Shown: positions 1 through 11,910, counted from the first letter of the stretch. The stretch: DNA of 64,000 nucleotides from Nymphaea colorata (GCF_008831285.2 NC_045144.1:13691858-13755857); one strand, 5' to 3'. The notes: a model not told the origin generated them from the letters alone. Translations and numbers: made by a program.

Positions 1-1679
1 ACCCCCAAATTTCAAGGAAGCATATGAAGATGAAAATTGGAGGAAGGCCATGCAAGAAGAATATAATGCTCTCATTCGAAACAATACTTGGAAACTTGTT
101 CCAAAGAAAGAAGCCAAATACATTGTAGGACGTAAATGGGTGTTCAAAATCAAGCGAAAGGTAGATGGATCGTTGGAAAGATACAAAGATAGACTCGTCG
201 CCAAGGGGTACAGTAAAAAGAAGGAATTGACTAGACTGAAACCTTCAGCCCTATTGTAAAGCATACTACAATTCAGACAGTATTGACTATTTCTATTAGT
301 CACAAATGGAAAATACATCAGCTGGATATTCAAAATGCATTTCTATATGGATATATTATAGAAGAAGTTTATATGGTTTAACCACCCAGATTTCAAAATC
401 ATTCTTTCCCAAATCATGTATGCAAGCTTGAACGTGCTTTACATGGTTTAAAATAGGCTCCTAGGGCATGGTTTGCCCGTCTTAGTCTATTCTTCCAAAA
501 TCTTAGTTTTAAAGGGGCTCAAACAGATCATCTCTTTTTATTTTGAAAAAAAGAGAAATACTTCTATATGTTTTGGTATACGTGGATGACATGATCATAA
601 CAGGAAGCTCACCTGAATATATTCATAAAATTATTTGTCAATTCAAAAGTGAGTTTGCCATTAAAGATTTGGGTGAGCTTAATTTCTTTTTTGGCATAGA
701 AGCAAAACGAATTGACAATAAGCTAATATTGTCTCAAAGGAAATATACATTTAAGCTTCTCAAAAGAACAAATATGTTTGGAGCTAAGGGAGTTTCAACT
801 CCCATTGCATGCTCCCCTGCTTTATCTGCTCAAACTGGATCAAATTTTTATGATCCAACTATTTATCGCAGCATTGTTGGTGCTCTTCAATATTCTACTA
901 CAACTCGCCCAGACATCTCTTATGTTGTCAACAAGGTTTGTCAATATACGTATCATCCTACTGATGCCCATTGGGATGCCGTAAAGAGAAGTCTAAGATA
1001 TTTGAAACACACTATTGATTATGGTCTTGTTATTATTCCTAGTTCAGTTCTTAATATTAATGCTTACAGTGATACAGATTGGGCAGGATGTCTTGATGAT
1101 AGGCGGCTTATAGGTGGACATGTAGTGTTTATTGGATCCAATCTAGTTATATGGAGTGCTAAAAAGCAATCAGTTGTCTCTTGTTCTAACACTGAGGCTG
1201 AGTATCGATCTATTGCCAATACCACTGCTGAAATCATGTGTTTACAATTTTTATTAAAAGAACTTTGTGTTGTTCAATCACAACCTCCCATATTATTGTG
1301 CAACAACATTGGCACAGCCTATCTTGCAGCTTACCCTGTGTATCATAGCCGCAGCAAACACATAGAGATTGACCTTCATTTTTTTCTAGAAAAATTGGCC
1401 AAAGGAGATTTGAAAATTCAATACATCTCTTCTAAAGATCAGGTTGCTGATCTTTTAAATAAGCCACTTAGTAAGCAGCACCATTATCAAATAATTAACA
1501 AGCTCAATCTTATTGCTGGAGCATTGAGCTTGTGGGGGGATGTTAACAGAAGTACCAAGAAGGCTCTCAAGGTGAATTACTTAGGAGATGAAAAGTCATG
1601 TCTCTTAAGGGATGAAAAGTCATGTATGTTAGAGATGAAAAGCCATGTCTCTTGGGAGATGAAAAGACATGTCTTTTGA
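1..1679 (+). pseudogene. Copia-1 reverse transcriptase/RNase H, broken (copy A)
   Basis: The 5' part (1-540) carries typical Copia RT text but is interrupted by stops and shifts near 55, 240, 380 and 453. From 543 a 378-codon open frame begins just before the catalytic YVDD motif and continues through RNase H, including the SNTEAEY and [13 protein letters not shown] signatures and a changed form of the usual ADI-TKPL end (VADLLNKPL). There is no stop at the end of pol. The frame runs through the polypurine tract into the LTR, where about 50 codons are only a translation of the 24-bp LTR repeat. The product would not be a functional polymerase. Confidence 0.9.
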
Positions 1680-1906
1680 GAGACAAAAAGTCATGTCTGT
1701 TGAAAGATGAAAAGTCATGTCTGTTGAAAGATGAAATGTTGTCTCTTGGGAATTAGAGACCCCTTATGTAACTTCTCTATATAAAGGCGCCTCTCCACCA
1801 AAGGAATGCAAGCAAGAAATAATAAAGCAGTGGACGTAGGCATATTGGCTGAACCACTTTAAAAATTCATGTCCCTTTAATTACTTTTTCATTTTGATTT
1901 CTAACA
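1541..1906 (+). repeat. Copia-1 3' LTR (copy A)
   Basis: This 366-bp LTR starts TGTTA and ends TAACA (5-bp inverted termini). It has a TATA-type box (TATATAAAG at 1778-1786) and the Copia U5-like stretch GTGGACGTAGGC...GAACCAC. It follows the G-rich polypurine tract at 1534-1540. The base run CAGAG at 1907-1911 is the 3' target duplication. Confidence 0.93.
1587..1745 (+). repeat. 24-bp tandem repeat inside the Copia-1 LTR
   Basis: About seven units of the type GATGAAAAGTCATGTCTCTT plus a few bases start at 1587, 1611, 1634, 1658, 1682, 1706 and 1730. The spacing is 23-24 bp. The array lies in U3, just upstream of the TATA box, where repeated enhancer modules often sit in LTRs. Confidence 0.9.
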
Positions 1907-2824
1907 CAGAGAACTCTACGGCGCAACCAAAGGTTTCAAGGAGGAGTTGGGGAAAGGAGGGTTTGGCAGTGTCTACAAAGGTGTGCTTTCCAGGAGCAGA
2001 ATCGAGGTTGCAGTTAAGAGAGTATCGCATGGTTCAAAGCAAGGGGTGAGGGAGTTTGTGGCAGAAATATCAAGCCTGGGGAGGATGAGGCACAGGATCA
2101 TGGTCCAATTGCATGGTTGGTGTAGACGAGGCGATGACCTGCTCTTGGCTTATGAATTCATGCCATATGGGAGTATAGACAATTTTCTTTTGATGTGAAA
2201 GGTAGAAGCCTTAGTTGGGAACAGAGGTTCAAGATTCTAAAGGGAATTGCTTCCGGCCTGCTGTATCTTCATGAAGAGTGGGAGCAAGTGGTTGTGCACA
2301 GAGATGTTAAAGCAAGCAACGTGCTGTTAGATGGTGATCTAAATGGCAGGTTGGGTGATTTTGGCCTTTCCAGACTCTATGAGCATGGGGCCAACCCCAA
2401 GACAATCCAAATCGTTGGGAGTTTTGGGTACATGGCGTCGGAGTTCTCCCGCACCTGGAAGTCCAGCACGAGTGCCAATGTCTACTCTTATGGTGCTTTG
2501 CTCCTAGAGGTGGCCTACAGAAGGAGGCCTATTGAGCTGGAGAGACATTGTGAAGAGATGGTTCTAGTGGAGTTAGTCCACTCTTTGTGGAAGGATGGAC
2601 GTATACTGGACGCCATGGACAAAAGGCTTGGGAATAGCTATGTGGTGGAGGAAGCAGAGCTTGTGCTGAAGCTTGGCGTTCTCTGTTCACAGGCTGCACC
2701 TGAATCAAGGCCAAACATGCGGCAATTAACTCAGTATCTTGACCATGATGCCTCACTACCAGATCTAGAATGCCAGAATCTTGTTATTCAAGACGATCCA
2801 GGATTGGACCAAATAATTGTGTAG
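1907..2824 (+). pseudogene. L-type lectin receptor kinase, kinase half (copy A), disrupted
   Basis: After the LTR the sequence resumes as the kinase domain of a LecRK, a plasma-membrane Ser/Thr kinase. The glycine loop [11 protein letters not shown] is at about 1950-1980, the lysine motif VAVKR follows, [12 protein letters not shown] lies at about 2297-2332, and DFGLSR after it. A stop and frame change at 2196 splits it in two. The second frame (2195-2824) is open to a natural-looking stop. The APE motif reads ASE. The lectin half lies left of the window. The gene is dead: it is interrupted by Copia-1 and frameshifted. Confidence 0.92.
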
Positions 2825-4435
2825 TGCCCTTCCTCTGAGAACCTGTCACCAACTTCAGGAAACTCAGGGCTGTAACCTATGAACACAACTGCAGTATGTC
2901 ACTGCAAACACATCAATCGAAAGTCATAGATCAGTAAATCATTTAGCAAGTTGTCAAATAGCAGAATACCATGCTTTGCTTTAGGTTCTTCATGTCTGGT
3001 TCGCTATAAGATCTCTCATTTCTGTTATTTTTGAAGCCGAGTGCGAGCCCATACCCCGTTTCTCTACTCTTTGTATAGGCTTGGCCTACCAAAATGTTTG
3101 TATGATTTAATACCAGCAGTGTAATATAAAATACAACTAATTACCTAATGACGATCTTTTTTTTTTCTGTTTTAGTTTTTTCCTGAATCAAGGGTACAGA
3201 ATAGATTATCTCATTTTTCACATTATTTTATCTTTGTTTTCTCACTGTGCATTTTAGATGTTTGAACGTATACTTGTGATATTGCTATAAATATAAGGTC
3301 ATTTTTTCTTTACCATTATATTAATTTCTATTAATTTTAATGTTATTTTTATTTATTTATTTGTGATCTCTCATGTCATTGCTATAAACACTTGTGATCT
3401 CTCATGTCTGTTATCTTTGCTTCTATAGTTACTTTGTAAGCGTATGCTTCTTGGATCAAAGAACAATTAAAGAAAACTAGGAAGTCTTTCAAACTTGTAA
3501 GAAATCTAGGGTCAGTAAATAACACCAAATATGTGTTGGTGGTACTAGCGGTAACACCATGCATCAGATGACTAAAAGGAAAAGAGTAAAAATTGTCGAG
3601 AATGTATGAATTTGTCTACTGCTTATTGATGATCAACATGGTGCAGGCGTTGCCAACCTACAAGAAAGGTCAGCTGGTAAAGGATGTGTGCACGTGAAGT
3701 ATATAGGTTACATGTTTTCTCATTCAAGCAAAAAACTGCTGGGAGTGCAAACACAGGTCTCCTTCTTAGTTATGTTATGCCCCAATTTTTATCCCATTTT
3801 CCACTTAACTTAATTCTCCATCTTGTGTTGATCTTCATGGCTGGCTTCTATTTGATTGGGATGGTGTCCAGGTACTTGGCTACAGATTTGCTTCCCTTTG
3901 TTTTTCTGTATCTAGGATTTCAAGTATGAATTGTCGGAGCCAACCAAGTAGATAAAACTTGATAATCATAGTGTGAAATATAATTTAGGTGATGGATTTA
4001 TGCCTTCTCATTATTCATACAGTCGACTCATGCTTCTTTTGTTGGTAATAAACAATAAAGGAACAAAAGAGAGCACTCATACAACTCACGACTCCGATAA
4101 GGCTACCTCGGCACACTTTACACTTGATACAAATGGCACAAACCAATGCACCTATTTGTAGGCTACCTCAAGACACTCAACTTATAACTCATAAACCTCC
4201 ACACTAATGGTCATTACAAACATGATATTAAAAGATATTAAAAAATAAAAAACCTCCCCATTACCACAATTTATTATGTCATAACTATTGACATTAAACT
4301 CTTAATTCACTATGCCATAACACTATGACATTAAAACAAAAACTACAATTATCCACATATTTACTAAAATTGTTTGCATCATATTTTAACACTCTTATTT
4401 GATGCAAAACTTGATACTCCAAGAGATTACCTGAA
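2825..4435. other. 3' flank of the LecRK remnant, no gene recognised
   Basis: AT-rich sequence without a recognisable domain in any frame. A short stretch near 3645-3755 reads like an exon but could not be assigned. Copy B has the same sequence at 49863-51468. Confidence 0.5.
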
Positions 4436-6330
4436 TTTTACGAACTTTGAATGGTTGAGTGCTTTCATAAATCTGTCTGCAACTTGATCATTTGTGGATC
4501 AATATTTCATTATTATCATTCCATCAATAACAGCTTCACATACAAAGTGATGACACAAATGTGTTTAGCTCTTCTGTGGGATACCGGATTATTTGTCATG
4601 ATGATTGTTGCATGATTATCACAAAAAAGTTCAGTCACCTCATCTTGTTTTTGTGCAAGTCCCTCAAAATTTTTCGAATCCAAATACCTTGACATGCAGA
4701 TGTGGTGGCTGCAATATACTTCGCTTCAGAAGATGATAGAGTTATAGTTGTTTACATTTTAGACATCTACTACAAAGCCCCCGATCCAAGAATAAAAGCA
4801 TATTCACTTGTGCTTTTTCTGTCATCAACAAAACCAGCCCAGAAGCTGTCAAAAAAGCCAATTAACTTAAAATTGGAATTAGATCGATACCAAATCCTAT
4901 AGTTCAATGTTGATCAGATGTAACAAAGGATCTGTTTTGCTGCTCCAAAATGATGTATTGATGGACAATACAAAAACCTTGAAATCAGACTAACTGGGTA
5001 CACAATATCTGGGCGTGTCTATGTGAGGTACATTAATTTCCAACTGGACTTCCGTATAACTTCTCATCAGCTTTCACAGTACCATCATTTATCGTTAACT
5101 TCTCATGAGAGTGAAACATAATTTGCATAATAACACATTAAATTTCTGAAGTATGTTAAAAACATAGTTTTCTTGAGAAATAAAAATTCCATTGTTAGTC
5201 TAATGAATCTGAAGTTCAAGAACATAATGTAACAATCCCAGATCTGACATATCAAATTCACACGTCATGATTATCTTAAATTTTTCAATGAGAATATTAA
5301 AGGAACTTGTATAAATGATGTTACCTACATAAACACATACTATGAGAATATCATTACATATTCCCTTTATGTATAAAGTGGGTTCACTTTCGCTTTTGTG
5401 AAAACCATTATGCATTAAGTATGTATCTAATCTCTCATACCAAGCTCATGGTGCTTGCCTAAGATCATAAAGACCTTTTTTCAATCCTTATACCTTCTCT
5501 TCTTTTCCATTAATAACAGATCCCTATGGTTGGCAACCACTCTTCTTTTCCATTAATAACAGATCCCTATGGTTGGCAAACATATACTTCTTCTTTAAAA
5601 AACCATTTAAAAATGCAGACTTCATATCAAACTAAAAAAACTAACCATTTTGTATGAGAAGCAAATGCTAAAATGATTCTAACAGTTTCAAAACATGCAA
5701 TAGAAAAAAAAGTTTCTAAAAATTTTACCCCATATATTTGAGCATACCTTTTTGCGACAAGTCTTGCTTTATATTTTTGCATGCTTCCATCAACATTGTA
5801 TTTTATTTATGTAGACCTATTTTAACACCAATGGCATTTTGGCCATCTGGTAGATCTACAAGTTTCCAAGTGTCATTCCTTTGAATGGCCATTATTTCTT
5901 CTTCCATGGATTTCTCTCATTCTTGTTTTCCGCAAACATCTTCAAAACATGTTGGTTTTGTAACCATCAAAGCAAGTGCACAACTATAAATATGATCAAT
6001 TCTCTTTACCTTTCTTCAAGGACTATCATTATCCATAATGGGTCTAATATTTTGGTTTCTTTAGCTCTCCAAGGAAATGATGTTGGTGGAGGCTGAGATT
6101 CATCTTTTTCAAATTAATTTGGTTCATTTAGGTCATTTTCAATAACCAAGTCTCTTTTTTGTTAACTTACTTCCAAAAACTATTTTCATCAAAAATAACA
6201 TCTCACCGAATAATAAGTTTCTTGGTATCAGGGTTATACAACTGATACCCTTTCGTAACATCCGAATATCCAACAAATATACATTTTTCACTTTTCTTGT
6301 CCAACTTAGTATGCTCGCTTGAATCAATTA
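4436..6330 (-). pseudogene. Copia-3 pol remnant (copy A), minus strand
   Basis: On the minus strand, decayed Copia pol can be followed in order. The integrase C-terminal stretch resembling 'FVGYSDVTKGY' is near 6300-6230. RT motifs lie around 5880-5400, with the catalytic YVDD changed to YVGN near 5320. RNase H with a SSSEAKY-type motif is near 4715, and an ADxFxKAL-like end lies near 4480. There are many stops and shifts and no LTRs were recognised. The element is old and inert. Copy B carries the same remnant. Confidence 0.8.
5497..5581 (+). repeat. 43-bp tandem duplication
   Basis: Two adjacent copies of a 43-bp unit start at 5497 and 5540, both containing CCATTAATAACAGATCCC. They lie inside the Copia-3 remnant. 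The same duplication (period 42) is at 52529 in copy B, so it predates the large duplication. Confidence 0.9.
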
Positions 6331-6410
6331 AAGCATATGAAATACATTAAAAAACTCGTAAATTAGTTACATTAGGTTTGTGTTTCCACCAAGCTTAATA
6401 GGGTGTTCGA

Positions 6411-6763
6411 TTGCGTATTGTTTTAATTGCTATGACATGTTGCACCTATGAACTTGTATGGATCAAATCATTATTGACAGACATGAATATCCTAGTTAGT
6501 CAACCCATGGAGCTCAAATGTGACAACATGGCAGCAATGCATATAAGTGTGAATCTGATATTTCATGAAAGAGTTAAACACATAAACTGGACTGCAATTT
6601 TGTCTGTGAGAAGATTCAAAGCAAATAAATAGTCACCACACATGATAGCAGTTGAGTTCAACTTGCAGACATTTTTACCAACTCCCTACACCGTGATCAG
6701 TAAAAGAAGATAATTGACAAGTTGGCGCAGATTAGCACCTGCACTCCAACTTTAAGGAGAGCA
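6411..6763 (+). pseudogene. Copia-4 RNase H tail remnant (copy A), plus strand
   Basis: The plus-strand frame reads a Copia RNase H end: a WIK-LLTD stretch, then KCDNMAAMHIS, then an FHERVKHI motif. A decayed IFT-SL-like tail and a polypurine-like AAGGAGAGCA before 6764 follow. Frame breaks are present. Its orientation is opposite to the neighbouring Copia-3 and Copia-5 remnants, so it is a separate element. Confidence 0.8.
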
Positions 6764-7075
6764 TGCTAGTATATACCATTGAAGTTCCCTGTCTTTTTCA
6801 TGTAATCCTCATTCCGTTATAGGAGGAATATAGTTTTGGGCAAGGTCTTGTCAGTTTCCCAGTAAACAAAAAAATGTTTCTTCCTTGAGTAGGAAGGGTG
6901 CCTCCTACTCATTATACTTTGATGAGGAGCCATTCCCTTTAATGGTCATCATTGTAATGGTGAAAAAAGGTGAATGAAAAGTAGCAGTGTAAGATTTCCT
7001 CACTGTGGATGTAGACTGTATTGCCTAACCACACAAGGTTGGTGTGCTTGTGCTAATTGCTTGAATAGATCTCTT
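6764..7075 (+). repeat. Probable LTR of Copia-4 (copy A)
   Basis: It starts TGCTAGTATATACC directly after the polypurine-like run. It contains GTGGATGTAGACTGTATTGCCTAACCAC at about 7004-7032, matching the conserved U5-like stretch also present in the Copia-1 LTR (GTGGACGTAGGC...GAACCAC). The right end is uncertain and no second LTR or target duplication was found. Confidence 0.6.
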
Positions 7076-7499
7076 TTAAGAAGATAATCTATGATGGTGC
7101 CCTATTATATAAAATATTATATATTTTTTTCATTAAGGGCTGTGAAGTTTAAGGACTCCCATTTCAAGAAGCATATTAAGGTTAAAGGACAACAACTCAC
7201 ACCCTACGTCAAGGGAGTACCATAAGCTACTGATCTTGAAGACATCAACCCATGGTAGACGTGACATAAGCATGAGGATATCTAACTAGAACACTCGTGT
7301 ATCATATATATACTATACTAGTTTAGTTAATAGTTAATTACTTTGCTTTCATTTATTTTTTGTATACTTCATCCATGCATTGACCATTTGTGTTTTAGTG
7401 GTGAGTAGTTTTGTTAGACAAATGGATGTTTCAAGCATCTTATTTGGGGCTACTCAACAAGTAGTGCTTTGAGTAATCATAATTATGGTTCGTTGATGA

Positions 7500-8100
7500 T
7501 GTAGAAAACTACATTTTCTATAAACACAGTGGTGGTGCATACTATAAAATCGTACCTGACATCAATATGTTTTGTCATCTCATGATAGATCTAATCTTTG
7601 GTCAAGTGAACGACACTTTGACTATCGTAATAAATAATCAACTTTTCTTGACTTGTATAAAGTTACGATAACATGCCCCTCAACTACTGCTTACGAGATT
7701 TCTTCAAGTCATATAATGATTTCTTTAGAAAACACGCATGATTATCTTTTCCTTCAACAACAAAATCTTCAAATTGATGCATATATATATATATATATAT
7801 GTATAATATATATATATATTCTTTTAATAATTTACCAAATAAAAATGTTATTTTAACATCAAGCTATTCTAATTTCATATCATACATGGCAACTAAAGCA
7901 AGTATAGAACTATGCTTATCAACAAGAGAAAAAAATATCACTAAAATTAGTTTCTTCTACCTAGTTGTAGCCTTTTGCAACTAACCATGCTTTGTCCTTT
8001 GCATCTACTAACTGTGAGGTACCTTCCTTTTTCTTAAAGACACACTTGCAAAAAATTATCATCTTGTCCTTAAGTAATTTACAAGCTTTCATGTTTGATT
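7500..8100 (-). pseudogene. Copia-5 pol remnant (copy A), minus strand
   Basis: From 8070 downward on the minus strand, reading frames show the CKCVFKKKEG and AWLVAKGYN stretches of Copia RT, then an LVAMYDMKLE / LDVK segment near 7890-7860. The text then jumps directly to RNase H (DSQSVVHLTKD, YHEMTKHIDVRYDFI) near 7640-7560. The YVDD region is missing, so the element has an internal deletion as well as stops. An AT microsatellite sits inside it. Confidence 0.78.
7781..7820. repeat. AT microsatellite (copy A)
   Basis: Alternating AT runs split by GTATAAT. The array is shorter than its counterpart at 54808-54857, as expected of alleles or recently separated copies. Confidence 0.95.
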
Positions 8101-8129
8101 TCTATGCAGAGATTCAATTTCTTCATGCA

Positions 8130-9089
8130 TCACAACTAGGGCTGAACACAAGCCGAGGGGAGTTCATGAAAAGTGGTAGAGGTCTTCAGCAAGGTAGTCT
8201 TTTATCACCTTTTCTTTTTTTGATTTGATGGAGAATTTTTCAAGGAACCTCCAAGCTAAGATCATGTGGTGGAAAAATGATATTCCTATTCTAGGGAGAG
8301 GTGCTTCTAAGTATGGCTCTATCCCGTATGTTGATGATGTGTTGTTCTTCATGAAGGCTAATGATAAATTGCTAAGTCATTTGCTGGGATGTCTAAATGA
8401 ATTTAATAGAGGATCAGGTATGCAGATCTAATTTTGTATCAAGGAAGGCTCCAACATACTGATTGGAAGGAAGGGTAGTTTCTATTGGAGTATTTAGGAC
8501 TGCCTCTATCCCCATATAGGATAGAGGGAAATGTTTGGGACCCTGTGGTTCTCAAAGTTCAGAAAAAATTGTGCTTATGGAAAGGAAGGCTATTGTCGTT
8601 TGACGGAAAAATTTGCTTGATCAATTTTTTTCTTCACACTCTTCATATATATAGGATGATGGTTCTATTAATATGCATGGATGCCATAGTTAAAAATTTA
8701 AAGATGCTCATGTCTGGGTTTTTGTGGGATAATTCAGAAGTTGGCCATAGATCCCATTTGGTTGCTTTGGAGGTTTTGGCTAGACCTCACTTGGAGGGAG
8801 GAGTTGGTTTTTGCAGATTAAAAGATAAGAATGTGGCTAATCTTGCTTTTTTGGGATATAAGGCATTGACTGAGGATAATACATGGGCAAAACACCTGTA
8901 GACAAAAAGTATCTTAGTCTTATGAGTGCTTGGACTTGCAGGATTGGAAGCAAAGAGTCTCTAATTTGGAAGGACATTATGAAAATATGGAAGAGGGTTT
9001 GTAACAATATTTGTTGGCAGGTGAAAGATGGGAAGAAAGCCAATTTTTTATCTGTGGAATAATGGAATTCTATTGGAATGCATAGAGTT
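8130..9089 (+). pseudogene. LINE ORF2 reverse transcriptase fragment (copy A)
   Basis: This is a non-LTR retrotransposon RT. The stretch SGRGLQQGSLLSPFLF (about 8170-8220) corresponds to the family's RGLRQGDPLSP motif. YVDDVLFF (about 8330) is the catalytic box, and YLGLPLS plus a WDPVV...KKLCLWKGRLLS region begins at 8485. Open pieces of 68 and 138 codons are separated by stops and shifts. The fragment is cut at 9089 by the Copia-2 LTR. The downstream part is visible only in copy B, after 60975. Confidence 0.85.
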
Positions 9090-9390
9090 TATTAACTCAG
9101 CTGAAATACACTCCAAATAAAATCAGTATACATTAGATGTATTATGAAATATTTTTGATATCAGGCCTTGCGTGAAAGATTAGAAGTGGCTAGGCATGCT
9201 GGAACTCGTGGTGGAGCAGAGCAATGCTGGAATTCATGGTGGAGCAGTGCAACAACTATTTGTTATAACAGAAAATATCTTTTTAAGAATATTCTTTTGT
9301 TTTTTAGTATATAAAGCACAGTTGTGCTCATTGTAAAGTAGTGCGACAGAAAAGCACAAATAGAAAAATAGAAGTTCTCTCTTTCCTTTA
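9090..9390 (+). repeat. Copia-2 5' LTR (copy A)
   Basis: This 301-bp LTR starts TATTAACTC and ends CCTTTA, followed directly by the primer binding site TGGTATCAGAGC. The five bases before it (GAGTT, 9085-9089) are the target duplication defined in copy B. An internal 28-bp tandem duplication (units at 9196 and 9224) contains GGTGGAGCAG. Confidence 0.92.
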
Positions 9391-9402
9391 TGGTATCAGA
9401 GC
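9391..9402 (+). other. Copia-2 primer binding site (copy A)
   Basis: TGGTATCAGAGC matches the 3' end of plant initiator tRNA-Met, the usual primer of Copia elements, and lies immediately after the LTR. Confidence 0.9.
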
Positions 9403-11810
9403 TCGAGAGAGCAGCATCCATGGCGTCTCCCATTGCAGCAGCAGTCACAAACTAGAAATACTCCTACCCGTCCATGCTGAATGTGGCAAATTTTGTGTCC
9501 ATAAAACTCTCCCAAACGAATTTCCTTCTCTGGAAGACCCAGGTTCTTGGTTTGATCGAGAGTCAAGATTTCAAGGATTTATCAATGACGAAATCTTTGT
9601 TCCTGATAAGTACATTATCAATGGAGATAAGCGAGAGATTAGCCCAGACTACTTGCAATGGAAGAAATCGGACCAACTCCTACGTGGGTGGATCACGGGC
9701 ACCCTATCTGAAGAAGTCCTAGGGCTCATTGTTGGTTTAGAAACATCAGAATAGGTATGGAGGACACTCGAGGAGGCATACACTTTGGATTCTCAAGAAA
9801 GAGAATGTTGTCTGCTACAAAAATTGCAGACACACAAAAAGAAGAATATGATTATGGCTGATTACATACGGATTTTCAAAAGTATTTGCGATGAATTGCA
9901 GGCCATTGGATGACCGGTGAATGACCATACAAAGGTCTTTCTTCTCTTAAATGGATTGGGGCCTGAATATGAGTTGTTTGTGACGTCAATGTTGAAGCCC
10001 CCAATTCCTGTTTATAAGGACGTTATACCATTGCTACAAAGCCACGAAACATTGAAGTCACTCAATAAATATGAAAGAGAAATCCAGCACTAATCTGCAT
10101 TTTATGCCAAAGTCAGACGTTCTATGGTAAACGTGGAGGAAGAGGAAGACAATACTTCTTTTCTCAAGGCGGGGGTTTTATCCATATAACCATGGGCAAC
10201 AAGGTAATCAAGCAAACATTGCCAAGGCTTCAACAAATCATGAGAAATTTACAGATGCCAAAAGAAACACCACAGCGAACAAAGAAAAAGGTATGGTATG
10301 CCAGATTTGCTTTAAATCGAATCACTCTGCTCTTAGATGTTGGCACAGATTTGATAATGCATATAAGGTAGAAGAAGCTGCATAAGCTTTAGCAACAATA
10401 ACTATGGTTGATAACCACGATCACGTCTGGTTTCCAAACTCTGGAGCAACTTCGCACATAGCATCATACTCAGGTATGTTTCTGAACACAACCAAATATA
10501 GAGGTACAGAAAGAGTTATAGTGGGAAATGGACAGTCTCTTAAGATTACACATGTTGGAGAAGCAAAAATCGGCTCTAACCAAAATAGATTAAAATAGAT
10601 TAGAGTTGAAGAATGTTTTAGTTGTTTCTGAAATTAGAAGAAATTTGATTTCAGTAAGTCAACTAATAAGAGACTTACCAGTGGATTTTTGTTTTTCGCA
10701 TGACCATTTCCAAATTAAGATCAGGGAAACAAAGCGAGTGTTAGCTAAAGGACGTCGTCAAGGTGATCTTTACATGCTTGAAGCAGGAATAAAGGAGGCG
10801 TGTTTTTCAAACCATCAAAACATAGTCAGTTTGGAGATATGACAAAGAAGGCTAGCTCATGTTAATTATGGTGTTTTGAAATTTCTAAATAGAGAAAAAC
10901 AAATATGTAGTTTGATGATTCCACTGTGATTTATGGCAAAATCTTCTCGTTTACCATTCTTTACTGCAGATAAACAAGAGACACAACCTTTTGATATGCT
11001 CCACTGTGATTTATGGGGCCATCACCAATAGTTTCAGTACAATGGATGAGATATTATGCAATTTTTGTTGATGATTCCACAAAATATTGCTGGATTTTTG
11101 CTGTAAGAGAGAAATCAGAGTTTGTGTCTTGTTTTGAGAAGTTTATTGTATACATAAAGAATCAGTTCAATAAAATGATCAAGATCATTCATCAGACGAG
11201 GGAACAGAATTTGATAATAATAGAATGAAAAAAAAAATTGACGACAATGGAATTCGTCATACAATGTCTTCCCATACACACCACAGCAGAATGGGCAAGC
11301 TGAAAGAAGACATCGAATTGTTACTGAGTTGGGTTCTAGCGATGTTATTCTATGCAAATTTACCCCTAAAGTATTGGGTGGATGCAACACTGCTGTTTGG
11401 GTTCATAACAGAATTCCTACGACACTCTTGAATATGAAATCGCCTTATGAGAAGCTGTTTGGTGTCAGGCCTGAGTATGATTACATGAGAACATTCAGGT
11501 GCTTATGCTACCCATACTAGAGAGATTATGTCAGACATAGCTAGAACCAAGATCATTACCTTGTGTTTTTGGGTTACAACACTTTGCATAAAGGCTATAG
11601 ATGTTTACACCTTAAATCAGGACGAGTTTACATCTCCAAGCATTGCATATTTGATGAACACAGCTTTCCATGCAAGAGTGTGGTAGACACAAAGTTGAAA
11701 ATGTTAGAACTCAGTATGATGCTTGGTTTCCCTGAAAATGAAGAAACAAAGAAATACTTGGGCGCCAAGACACAAGAACAAGAACCTATGTCTATTTTGT
11801 CAGAAAGTGA
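9391..11810 (+). pseudogene. Copia-2 gag-protease-integrase region (copy A), cut by the gap
   Basis: Gag begins at the ATG at 9420, and a stop ends that frame 12 codons on. Gag text continues to about 10380 with a complete CX2CX4HX4C zinc knuckle (about 10290-10335). Protease text (NSGATSH) follows near 10435, then the GAG-pre-integrase region and an integrase with CDLWG near 11010. More shifts are present than in copy B, for example near 11018, 11270 and 11385. The RT part is absent because the sequence ends at the gap. Confidence 0.85.
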
Positions 11811-11910
11811 NNNNNNNNNNNNNNNNNNNNNNNNNNNNNNNNNNNNNNNNNNNNNNNNNNNNNNNNNNNNNNNNNNNNNNNNNNNNNNNNNNNNNNNNNN
11901 NNNNNNNNNN
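11811..11910. other. Assembly gap (100 N)
   Basis: A run of exactly 100 N, the usual placeholder for a scaffold join of unknown size. The left flank is the end of copy A and the right flank is an unrelated hAT transposase. The two sides are not shown to be adjacent in the genome. Confidence 0.99.

Larger units (their letters stand above)
1..1906 (+). mobile_element. Copia-1, copy A: 3' part of a Ty1/Copia retrotransposon
   Basis: This is the 3' portion of the element seen complete at 43975-48947, cut by the window start. It contains the reverse transcriptase and RNase H region, a G-rich polypurine tract ending at 1540, and the 3' LTR (1541-1906). The element sits in the same target site as copy B, directly before the kinase half of the lectin receptor kinase. 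The two copies therefore share one insertion event that predates their separation. Confidence 0.93.
1..11810. repeat. Large direct repeat, copy A
   Basis: Every landmark in this block reappears in the same order and orientation at 47041-58854: Copia-1 3' end, lectin kinase half, three Copia fragments, LINE, and Copia-2 5' part. Identity is near 99 percent by eye and was not computed. Differences are point changes, many single-base indels and different AT microsatellite lengths. The left limit lies outside the window. The right limit is exactly the first N of the assembly gap. Copy A carries more reading-frame breaks than copy B, for example in the Copia-2 integrase. Confidence 0.97.

Noticed and set aside
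778-984. 68-codon frame overlapping the Copia-1 RT (and its twin at 47819-48025)
   Set aside because: Overlapping frame within pol with no motif. It is a shadow.
2529-2756. 75-codon minus-strand open frame in the kinase region (and its twin at 49568-49801)
   Set aside because: Antisense shadow of the conserved kinase C-lobe.
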